Part shown: one piece after another, positions 11,086 through 20,239 of the stretch
Layout of the letters: every line of letters begins with the position of its first letter
Numbering within the stretch: the first letter of the stretch is position 1
NCBI RefSeq assembly: GCF_027244095.1
Contig: NC_069657.1
Location: 47,242,857-47,306,856, forward strand
Reading direction: 5' to 3'
From: Hemicordylus capensis
Lineage: Eukaryota; Chordata; Lepidosauria; Squamata; Cordylidae
DNA length: 64,000 nt
Made by a program: the position numbers and the translations under genes
The notes under the pieces: generated by a model
Database searches by the model: none
What the model was told of the DNA's origin: nothing
Seen by the model: the letters and a program-made list of their open reading frames with translations, nothing else

Positions 11086-11420
11086 AGCTTCTTCTCACGA
11101 GCACTGAGAAGAGCTCCACAGTGGGCTGCGGGGAAGGTAGATTAAACCTACCTTCCCCGCAGACAATCAATGTGGCATTTCTGGGCACGCTTCTCTGCTC
11201 CCTGCGCACCCAGATAATTCCCCGTGTGCCCAGGAAGCAGGGAGGGTCAGGATGTGTTGTCCTGGCTCCCGGAAATGCCATGATGTCCTCCCCTCCTTGC
11301 CCCTCCCCAGACTCCCTGTAGTCTGGCAGCTGCAGCTGATGCCAGATGATCAGAAAAATGGGGTTAAGGGGGGGGGCGTTAAATGGTTTAGTGGGGCCCC
11401 TGAGGAAATTTGTCCCTGGG
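11086..11420. mobile_element. Hairpin-bearing element, probably a MITE
   Basis: A perfect 15-bp stem (11126-11140 with 11148-11162, CTGCGGGGAAGGTAG) closes a 7-base loop. It interrupts the CR1 RT remnant immediately after the ADD-like block. The outer ends are not resolved. Confidence 0.45.
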
Positions 11421-11460
11421 CCTCCGGACAGCTTGCTTCGTGTTGTGTCATGCTATATGT

Positions 11461-11599
11461 CAGGGGTAAGTAATGTGCAGCTTTCTAGATGTTGCTGAAT
11501 TGCAACTTCCATCATTCCCAGCCAATAAATTGTGGCTGGGGGTGATGGGAATTGTAGTTTGGCTACATCTAGAGAGCGGCACATTATTGTATATCCCTG
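11461..11599. mobile_element. Palindromic hAT-type MITE
   Basis: The ends CAGGGGTAAGTAATGTGC and GCACATTATTGTATATCCCTG are inverted. Flanks CTATATGT and CTATATGC match at 7 of 8. The centre has the common GATGGGAATTGTAGTTTGGC arm. Confidence 0.8.
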
Positions 11600-12457
11600 C
11601 TATATGCTATCAGGGATAGGGAAGAAGCTCTGTACTTCTGTTCAGTTCTAGTTCTACCCTTAATGATATAAACAAAGCTCCCTGAAGGGGTTCCGTCTTT
11701 CACTTTCTCTCAAGTAAGACTGTAGCATTGCACTAGATGCAGCTTGCCGTCTCACCTTTGGGACGGGGAAGAAAGTCTCACTCGGCACCAGAGCCATTGC
11801 TTCAAGTACATTTCAGCTTCATGAAGTAATTCCCATTTCATATTCAAAAAGGGGAACATAAAAGGTCCCCCCGCCACAATAACCAAGCCTGACAAGCTCC
11901 TGATTGAAATAATAGCGATAATAATAATTTAAAAAGTAGAGCAGCAGCCCAAAACAAACCCACACAGCAGGAAGGTCAAGGCTGAGAGCCTATTAGGCCT
12001 TCAGGGCAGCGTATAGCATAACCCAGGAGATGACAGATGAGTGTGCTGTGAGGCGCAAGAGCGCCAGAGGAGTTTGACAGCTCCTGCTTTCCCCTCCCTT
12101 GCATATAGAGTAGCTTTGCTCCCTGTTAGCCTGGTGTCAGAGGCATTTCTATGGCTGCCATTGTGCTGACAGGATGAGGCACACCTGAGGGGAATTGTCA
12201 CAAACAAAGCAAACCTTGTCCTGCCTTTTAGTGAGCTTTCAAGCAAGCAAGGCACCGTGTAGCCCTCATGGGAGAGGCGAAGAAGAAAATGGGGCATGCC
12301 TTCAAGGCCTTTCCCTCCTTCTGTGCCTCTGAGAGCATTGCTCCAATTTGCTTTCCCCCTGTAGAACTTTAACTTTCTGGCTTTATCATGTGAAAGAGAC
12401 TGCTTATACGAGACCTCAGCCCTGGCACTTCACAGCCCCAGACCATAGTATGTAGGT
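11600..12457. other. No gene seen
   Basis: Apparently unique sequence. The minus-strand open frame at 12001-12297 has no recognisable motif. Confidence 0.4.
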
Positions 12458-12594
12458 CAGGGGTTCCCAACCTGTGGCATTCAGATGATGCTGAACTACA
12501 ACGCCCACAATCCCCTACCACAATAAACTGAGGCTAGTGGGGATGGGAGCTGAAGTCCAGCGACATCTGGAGTACCACAGGTTGGGAAACCCTG
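12458..12594. mobile_element. Palindromic hAT-type MITE (CAGGGGTTCCCAACCTGTGG)
   Basis: The terminal inverted repeat CAGGGGTTCCCAACCTGTGG pairs with CCACAGGTTGGGAAACCCTG. Flanks ATGTAGGT and GTGTAGGT match at 7 of 8. Confidence 0.85.
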
Positions 12595-14170
12595 GTGTAG
12601 GTGATTGATACACCAGAGTAGCTTCAGCAACCATGATAGACATCTGGCCTGGTGTTGGGCCCTGGAACCTATTTCTTCTATGCAGTCATCCTAGGATGGT
12701 TTTCCCCAACACGTGTAAACTGCCTGAAAATGAGAGTGCCACTGCCTCTGAGCACTCGGGAAGACCACCCTTCTGTTTTCAGTGGGATTAAACCAGCCTA
12801 CCAGAGAGAGGTGCTGTAGATTGCTCACCTCTGCTTCTTAGAACTAGGCACCACAGGATCCTGTCGCATGGGACTTATGCCTACTTGTCTGCACCTGCAC
12901 TTGCACTACTGATGCTTACCTGTTCTGTGTCTGTGGGATAACATGGACAGTTGGACTGTTGTGTATGTAGCTTGTTCTCCTTGAATAAGCAAGGCAGTAC
13001 AACTGGGCATCCTTGTACCCATCAAATCATGGGGGACATGCTATGCATGCCTAGACCAACACTCTCACGTGCACTCAATGAAATGCCTAAAATAAAAAGT
13101 TCCATTCAGAATGAAAATGGGTCTTACCCAAATAGCCTTATAAGCTAAGACAGACCACAAAAGTCAAATGAACTGGGCAGGGGGCAATGCAGAAATTGTT
13201 GTGCTGTAACGGTTATTGTTAATATGGCCCTCCTGTGTGTAGAAGGAATTCCAGAATGCTTCTGCCCTCCACCTGAATTCTCCTTGGTCATCCTTAGGGC
13301 TCTGTGTTCTTCCACTGCAGAGACATCCATGCTATTGTTTACATGATCCTATATCCCAGAATTGAAGAGAAGCAAGGGTACCAGATCTTGGCATGAATTG
13401 TGGACTAGCTTACAGCTCATTCCAGGTTGATTTCCAGCTTAATTGGCTAAAAAACATGCATGTGGAGGTGAATTTACAGGTTAGTCAATTATATAAGCAA
13501 TTGGTATGGCTGCTGATAAATGCCCTGAACATGACAAGGTGTTAGCATCTTCTAATCTATCTTACTTCAATACAGTGGCTCTGATCCTACTAAAATTAAC
13601 TATGCTTATGTGTCACCAAGATCAATGGGGCAAGTTATTTGTGGCAAATGGGATAAATAGATCTCTCCCCCCCCCTTTAAAAGTAATTGATTGTGTATTA
13701 ATGTACTATGTAAGCCTCTGATAGATGATAGATGACTGTTTTAATAAACTGTTTTAAGTGGGAATACATTCGCAAGGAACAATAACCTTTCTTTGGTGCA
13801 TGCCAGATGGTGAAAAGTGGGGGGAATGTTTATTTTCTAATTAGTTTTCTAATTGTAGTCTGAGGATCTGGCCTAAAACTACCTATGTGCCTTCCAGCAT
13901 CAATGTCAAGATGAAAGCCAGGCAACCCCAGTGCTCAAAGTAGACTGCAAGGAAGGATGATGGGTACCCCAGACACTCTCTCTGGGTACAAGAGCAGTTC
14001 ACATATGACCTGTACATCTATTGGGTTGTATCACGTTCTCTCCTTATTCCTCCATAGCCTGGAATAATGCCTGTCTGACGCTCTGTCACCTCAAAGAGTT
14101 AAAAGCAGTGCTGTGGTTGGTGCTTGTGGTGGGACAAGGAGGCATTTTTGCTTTGGTGGGGACCATGTGT
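12595..14170. other. No gene seen
   Basis: 1.6 kb with no recognised repeat or coding signal. Open frames are short. AT-rich 13.4-13.85 kb has nothing assignable. Confidence 0.45.
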
Positions 14171-14200
14171 CAGGGGTTCCCAACCTGTGGTCCTCCAGAT

Positions 14201-14740
14201 ATTAAGAACATAAGAACAGCCCTGCTGGATCAGGCCAACAACAGTGGCCTACCAGGCAAGCGCTGAGGGCATGTCTTCTCTCTTGCTGGTGCTCCCCTGC
14301 AATAGCAGGGGGAGAGGTGGTCTTAGGAGAGAGGAGAGCTAGTCCTGTGATAGCAAGCATGACTTGTCCCCTTAGCTAAGCAGGGTCTGCCCTGGTTACA
14401 TATGAATGGGAGACTTGATGTGTGAGCACTGCAAGATATTCCCCTCAGGGGATGGAGCCTCTCTGGGAAGAGCAGAAGGTTCCAGTTCCCTCACTGGCAT
14501 CTCTAAGACAGGGCTGAGAGAGATTCCTGCCTGCAACTTTGGAGAAGCTGCTGCCAGTCTGTGTAGACAATATTGAGCTAGATGGACCAGTGGTCTGACT
14601 CAGTATATGGCAGCTTCCTATGTTCCTAACTGGTATTGAGAGGCATCTTGCCTCTGATGCTGAAGGTGGCCCTCAGCTACCAGATGAGCAGTCATTGATA
14701 GACCTGTCCTCCGTGAATTTGTCTTAAGCCCCTTTTAAAG
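14201..14740 (-). mobile_element. CR1 LINE 3' end (outer parts of the insertion)
   Basis: AAGAACATAAGAACAGCCC to GGTGCTCCCCTGCAA (14201-14300) continues after the SINE as ACTGGTATTGAGAGGCATC to CCCCTTTTAAAG (14630-14740). The two pieces join without loss at CTGCAACTGGTATTG. Confidence 0.8.
14302..14632 (+). mobile_element. Composite 5S-like / tRNA-Ala-like SINE
   Basis: The 5S-like half (TTAGCTAAGCAGGGTCTGCC, GAATGGGAGAC) is followed by a reduced tRNA half. The body is GCCAGTCTGTGTAGACAATA and the tail TAGATGGACCAGTGGTCTGA...GCTTCCTATGTTCCTA. It lies inside the CR1. Confidence 0.8.
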
Positions 14741-14833
14741 AGAACATAATCCCCAGCCACAATAAATTGAAGCTAGGGATGATGGGAGTTGTAGTTCAGC
14801 AACATCTGGAGTAGCACAGGTTGGGAACCCCTG

Positions 14834-15600
14834 CCCTATGTGATAATGCAGAGGCCCCTGGGCTCCGTTTGTGCAGAGCAAACACTAACTGAGATTGCAT
14901 TTCCAGTTTGGAGAACATCTTGCACAAAAAGAGAGGACATCCCAAAGCTCTCTGCAGCATCTTTTGAGGATATCCACAGAGTTAGAAGTGGGTCCTTGCC
15001 TGGTGTGCGTGGCAGATATACCACTGCTTCTGACACGGTACACACAAAAGAGACGAGAACATGCATCTGTGTCACCCTGCTGCACAGGTAGGACTCCCCT
15101 TGATGGCTGGGCCAAGGTTGTGCTTCTTGGGAAAGCAGAACACACTGCTGCCTGGCGCCCATTCTGGTTGCAAGCGATACTTCCTTGGCTTTGCATCTGG
15201 CCACTCCAACACGAGCACAAGACGCAGAGAAAGTAGACAAATTCCTTGCAAAGTTTGGAAAATAAGCCAGATCAGTTTTGTATGGCGGCTGTTCTGCACG
15301 AGAAGTTTTAATTTAATGCCCCAGTAATTTGTAATTGCAGACTGTAAAGCAATCTGATGTGGGTGGGAACCATTGTAGCTGTAGTATATTTGTTACTGAG
15401 TGGGGCTACCAGCTCCAGGGACAATATGAAATATTAAGATCAGCTTCATTCACTTAGTAGCTGGTAATTTGATAGGAGAACAAGATGCCTGACTGAGTCA
15501 TTGCCATCTGCTGGAGGCTTTCTCCCCTTCCTCCGTCTTTCTCCCAGTTCTCTGTCTTTTCCATCCATGGACTTCTTCTCTGGAAGTGGGATGAACTAAT
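14834..15600. other. Unassigned, stop-poor stretch
   Basis: Between about 14836 and 15240 four reading frames on both strands stay open for over 70 codons. None gives a recognisable protein. It could be chance or an old coding fragment. No repeat was recognised. Confidence 0.35.
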
Positions 15601-15601
15601 A

Positions 15602-15690
15602 AAGCTGCCTTTATATCGAGTCTGGCCATTGATCCATTGAGCTCAGATTTGCCATTGGCTGGCAGCAGCTCTCCAAGGTTCCTGTGAGGG
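15602..15690 (-). mobile_element. tRNA-Ala SINE tail fragment
   Basis: AGCTGCCTTTATATCGAGTC...GATCCATTGAGCTCAG...GCTGGCAGCAGCTCTCCAAGG is the reverse of the SINE body and tail, old and partial. Confidence 0.5.
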
Positions 15691-16154
15691 TAGTATCCAA
15701 GCAGTGTGACACCTATTGCAACGCCTCATCAGCCCTGTGCCTGCAGGTGAACACAGTGTAGGGTAGCATGCAATGCCTAGAAGAAGGCAGTAGGGGGCGA
15801 GGGAGCAGGTTACCTAGGTAACCAGGAAGCACAGACAAAGTGTTGCTGGAGCTGTTGGTGAGGAAGATAGGAAAGAGAGGAAGAATGCAAAGACTTGAAA
15901 AAGGGAGACTTGCCTGATGATGACACACTCTCCTGAAATCTATCTGGAGCAGCAGAGAGCAGCGTTTAAAGTGTCAGGCCTGACTAAAGCTTAAGGGAGT
16001 TTGGTGGGACTGTGGGAAGGGTACCTCTGGAAGTGGGAGAAACCAAGAATGATATACAAAAGAGTATTTATGTTCCACTGCTTGTTTTGTCTTGTTTATG
16101 TTGTATCTCTGTAACCACTTATTTCTTTACTTTAAATCTGCGTCTTACTATTGC

Positions 16155-16735
16155 CTAGTCTTGTGGGAAGGTAAAGGTAAAGTTGTGCCTCCTCGACTCC
16201 TGGCAACCACAAAGCCATGTGGTTTTCTTTGGTAGAATACAGCCATGTATTCTGGTTTACCATTGCCATCTCCCACGCAGTATGAGATGATGCCTTTCAG
16301 CATCTTCATATATCGCTGCTGCCCAATATAGGTCTTTCCCATAGTCTGGGTAACATACCAGCAGGGATTCGAACCTGCAACCTCTTGATCCCTAGGCAAG
16401 TTACTTCCTCACTGCACCATTAGGTGGTTCAGTCTTGTGGTAGCAAGCATGAATTGTCCCCTTTGCTAAGCAGGATCCACCTGGTTGCATTTGAATGGGA
16501 GACTACATGTGAGCACTGTAAGATGTTCCCCTTAGAGGACGGGGCCGCTATGGGAAAAGCATCTGTGTGCGTGCATGCAGAAAGTTTCAAGTTCCCCCCC
16601 GGCATCTCCAAGATAGGGTTGAGAGAGACTCCTGCCTGCAACCCTGGAGAAGCCGCTGCCAGTCTGTGTAGACAATATTGAACTAGATGAACCAATGGTC
16701 TGACTCAGTGAATGACAGCTCCCAGTGTTGCATTT
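16155..16735 (+). mobile_element. Composite 5S-like / tRNA-Ala-like SINE, interrupted near its 5' end
   Basis: The head AGTCTTGTGG occurs at 16157-16166 and again at 16431-16440 as the target duplication of a Sauria SINE inserted between them. The 5S-like block (TTTGCTAAGCAGGATCCACC, GAATGGGAGACTACATG), the TGCATGCAGAA anticodon-arm block and the tail GATGAACCAATGGTCTGACT follow. Confidence 0.8.
16167..16430 (-). mobile_element. Sauria SINE (tRNA head, Bov-B/RTE-type tail)
   Basis: On the minus strand it has the head CCACCTAATGGTGCAGTGAG, the B-box GGTTCGAATCCCTGC and the body GGCAGCAGCGATATATGAAG. The tail is GTTGCCAGGAGTCGAGGAGG. Target duplications AGTCTTGTGG (10 bp, perfect) flank it at 16157-16166 and 16431-16440. 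Confidence 0.9.
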
Positions 16736-16899
16736 ACCCTGCTTGTTGGATCTCTTTAATTTCTTAGAACCCAGGGCCCATTAACAACTGTAAAGCACAC
16801 TGACCCACTGAATAGTGGAGGAGGAGGAAACTGGAGATATGTGACATTTGTGGCTGTGGTCTCAATGTTATTGTTTTATGAGATTACATTTTGTGAAGA

Positions 16900-16978
16900 G
16901 CTGCCTTGGAAACCCCTGTTGGGGTCAAAAGGTGGGATACAAGTGTTTTTCTTTAAAAAAGAATAATAAATAAATTGG
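16900..16978 (+). mobile_element. L2-like LINE 3' tail
   Basis: GAAGAGCTGCCTTGGAAACC...CAAAAGGTGGGATACAAGTG with an AATAATAAATAAAT end. Confidence 0.45.
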
Positions 16979-17245
16979 ACAACAGTAGCTAGCAGGTTAT
17001 TTGCACAACAGTTTAGAAGCAAAGAGCATCTTTCTGAGTCAACAGCAGAGTAGTCCTAAGGACTCAGTTCTGGTGCCAGTTCTTGAGTTGGGAAGAGAAT
17101 AGAACTGGATTCTGCTCCAGGCTCAGAAATGATTATTTTCAATACCAGGCTCACCTGATGGCTTAAGATGCAGTCTGTCTATTTATTTAGTACATTTATA
17201 TACCCAGGTCATGCATATGACCTACCTGCTCGGAGCCGGGGAACA

Positions 17246-17910
17246 TAGGAAGTGGCCATATACTGAGTCAGACTATTGGTCTATCTCAGGGTTTCTTGAC
17301 CTTGGGGCTCCAGATGTTCTTGGACTATAACTGAAATGAGAAAAACAACCCACTCGCCAGATATAGTATCCTATAGATCCTAATCTGTTATGAACATGAA
17401 AACCATACATTTATTTTCACTATGCAAATTACAAACATGTGAAATCACAATGATAAAAACACTAATCAAATAAAATTCCATAGAATAATTATACTGCCAT
17501 TCCTACAAAATGTATGTAAAAAAGCGCACTGGCCTTGTGCATGTTGGAGCTTGCCAAAAGTCTGTGCTCTTATTGCTGGAATTCCTCTGAAGAGTATATA
17601 GTCCAAATAGTAAGCTTACTATTTTCTGAAGAAGGTAAAGGATACAGACTTACAATTTAAAAGTATTTTTTATTTGGAGAATGCTATTGCTGTGGTGGAA
17701 GAAGAAGTTATACCAGTGATGCTCCAAAAGCCACTGAGGAAGATCAGGACAGGAGGATCGAAACCCATTTGGCATAAAGGAGCTACTTGGACTATATACT
17801 CTTCAGAGGAATTCCAACAATAAGTCTCCTAATTCATATGTAACCAGAGTGGACCCTGCTTAGCTAAGGGCACAAATCATGCTTGCTACCACAAGACCAG
17901 CTCTCCTACC
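17246..17910 (-). mobile_element. Remains of a composite SINE broken by other elements
   Basis: The SINE tail (ACATAGGAAGTGGCCATATACTGAG, minus) lies at 17246-17287. The 5S-like half (GTAACCAGAGTGGACCCTGC, TAGCTAAG, ATGCTTGCTACCACAAGACC) lies at 17825-17910. A half hAT palindrome (17288-17335) and the 17569-17824 fold-back lie between, and some SINE sequence is lost. Confidence 0.6.
17569..17824. mobile_element. Fold-back element with 42-bp inverted repeats
   Basis: The arms 17569-17610 and 17783-17824 are inverted copies with few mismatches (CTTATTGCTGGAATTCCTCT and its partner). About 170 bp of AT-rich spacer lies between and has no coding content. The family is not recognised. Confidence 0.75.
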
Positions 17911-18566
17911 TGCAACCTTGCACACCATTGTTGGCTTTGTTAAACATTGCCACTCATCACGGCGCACAAGCTGCGTTGTGGCAAGCAGCAGAGCTAGGAG
18001 CTGGAGGAGGAAGTCCAGCATCCCACAATGCACCATGCCAGCAGTGTAGTGTAGTGCATCGGAGGATTCCCTTGCTGCCGGGTGCTCTGGCAACACGAGT
18101 GTACACATGACCAGGGACTTGGCCAGAAGAGCATACTCATGCTCTTCTACCTCAGTATTAGCCTGGGAAAAAACTCACGTTACCCGTAAGGGCAACACTG
18201 GGATCAGGTTCAATCATGGCGCTCCATACAAGCGGCCCTATCTGGGTAGGGCTCTGTAATCCCGTGTAAGGTTTGTGTATATGCCCTCACCTCAAGGTGG
18301 TTTCATCTTTTAAGGATGTTTAGGATCTGTTAGTTCCATTAGAGGAGGTATTTGGGTTCTTTCCAGTGCTAACATTCTTTACAGAACCATTCTTGCATGG
18401 AAATTTGTTTACTAAGTGAAAGTATCAATCACTGGCATCTACAACTAGAACAAATAGGAAGGTCATGGCATTGTCTCTGGACATGAAAAGGAAACTATTA
18501 TTTTTGAAGCCAGTGTGTCTGGTCTGTAATGAAATGCTCTTAGTCTTTTGTTCTTTTCTTTTTTTC
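17911..18566. other. No gene seen
   Basis: Unassigned sequence upstream of the candidate exon at 18575. No recognised repeat. Confidence 0.35.
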
Positions 18567-18574
18567 TTCTTCAG

Positions 18575-18644
18575 ACAGGAAATGAGAAGCTGCTTGCAAC
18601 AGATACCAGCATCATTTGCTGTTGTGTTCGGAGTCTGGGATAAG
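18575..18644 (+). other. Candidate unassigned exon
   Basis: A 34-bp pyrimidine-rich tract ending TTCTTCAG (18567-18574) precedes a 70-bp stretch with one open frame (EMRSCLQQIPASFAVVFGVWDK when read from 18579). It is followed by AAG and a perfect donor GTAAGT at 18645. I do not recognise the peptide. It could be a leader or lncRNA exon, an exon of a neighbouring gene, or chance. Confidence 0.25.
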
Positions 18645-18805
18645 GTAAGTAGGCTCAGATGACCATCTAGAGAGGAAGGGTGAATTTCTTAATAACACCA
18701 TTTCTAAAGCACTTTTCAGCACACAAAGGGCTTTATAGTTGTTTTTTTTAATAATTTGTTTTTGCAACAGCCCTGTGAGGGAGGTTAGGCTGAAAGAGTG
18801 TTCTG

Positions 18806-18830
18806 TAAAGAGAGAGAGAGAGAGAGAGAG
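18806..18830. repeat. (GA)n microsatellite
   Basis: A run of about 12 GA dinucleotides. Confidence 0.9.
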
Positions 18831-19204
18831 ATCCCTCCCCACCAAAGGCCAATTTATGGTTTATTTCTTGATCTTAAAAATATACTCTTGGCATCATTGA
18901 TTGCAAATAGCTCATATATTCATAAACAGGTGCATTTAAATACAATAAGGATGTTTATATACTGTTTTTTAAACAGTTATCAGAATGTTTGCTTAGCAAA
19001 AAAAAAATAAGATGAGGGTTCCCTCTCCTGAAATGACTCCTTCTAAGAGAAAATGCAAAGGAGACACCAGCAACAAACACTGGAGACAGACACTGTTCTG
19101 GTCTGAATAAGGATAGTTGCTCTCCCTCCACTAAATATAAGAGAGTCATCACTTTAAAAGATGCTTAGTTAGCAGGTAATTTACCCACAGTAAACTTGGG
19201 ACAG

Positions 19205-19480
19205 AGATTTATTTATTTATTTATTATTTATTTATTTAACATATTTTTCTTCTGCCCAAAACTTACGTTGGTCCTTTCTTGATCAGTCACATCTAACTTT
19301 GTGGTGGGTCAACAATGCTGTTTGTTTGCTTTTTTTTTAATATCCTGGTTTTCCAGTCAAGAAGCCTCAAGGTGACCTATAACCAAGATTACAATAAACT
19401 ATGAAATGAAACAAAACAAAACAAAAACAAATTTATAATGCAGTAGAAAACCAGTTCCAAATAAGAGAGTTGGCAACTAA
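19205..19480 (-). mobile_element. L2-like LINE fragment
   Basis: TTTATTTATTTATTATTTATTTATTTAACATATTT followed by GCCCAAAACTTACG reads as the reverse of the L2-like tail. AACAAAACAAAACAAAAAC lies at 19411-19430. Confidence 0.45.
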
Positions 19481-19694
19481 AGGCCCAATTTATTAAAGGT
19501 CTTTTAAATATATGTTGAATGGTAGATGGACTGGGTTGTCCCGTGTGTTGTATATTTCAGATGCAGGCAGGCTTCAGAGGGCAAGGATTTCTGAGCTGCA
19601 CCAACTGAGAGAAGTATACAATATAAATGGGCTAGTTTTAAGAGATTTAGATTAAGAACCTTGCTATATCGAGCGTAGACTAGTACTCTGTTGC

Positions 19695-19930
19695 CAACAG
19701 TGGCCAGCCTGATGCTTCTGGAAAGCTTATAAGCAGGACATGAAAGCATTGTTCCTCCTCCTCCAACAATTGGTATTTAGTGGTATATTGCTTCTGACCC
19801 TGGAGGTTCCATTTGGCTATCATGGCTAATAGCCACTGATAGTCTGAACCTTTCATGAATGTGTCTAATTTCCTTTTAAAGTCATCTACACAACTAGCCA
19901 CCACCAGATTTTTATTCAATGATCTTCACT
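19695..19930 (-). mobile_element. Old CR1 LINE fragment
   Basis: GGTATTTAGTGGTATATTGCTTCTGACCCTGGAGG and TAATAGCCACTGATAGTCTG correspond to the CR1 tail, with many substitutions. Confidence 0.6.
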
Positions 19931-20239
19931 ATTTTCGAAGTGGGGACCACTCTGGCAAAGAAATTTCACTGTGAGAGCCATTTCCCACTATGTTGACTTC
20001 AACACAATGCTGTGCTTTCCTCAGTGCTGGGAGAGCGCTTTAAGAAAGGGCCCTCTTAAAAGCTTAAAAAAAAAAAAAAAGCTCTTAAAGGCTCTAGAGG
20101 GAAGCACTGAGAAATGTACTCATAGGAACATAGGAAGCTGTCATATACCAATTCAAACGATTGGTCCATCTGGCTTATTATTGTCTACACAGACTGGCAG
20201 TGGCATCTCCGAGGTAGCAGGCAGGAGTCTCTCCTAACC

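Larger units (their letters stand above)
14171..14833. mobile_element. Palindromic hAT MITE split by a CR1 that is split by a SINE
   Basis: The left arm (14171-14200, CAGGGGTTCCCAACCTGTGG) and the right arm (about 14744-14833, ending CACAGGTTGGGAACCCCTG) belong to one palindromic MITE of the 12458 type. Between them lies a minus-strand CR1 end, and inside that a plus-strand composite SINE. Confidence 0.8.
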
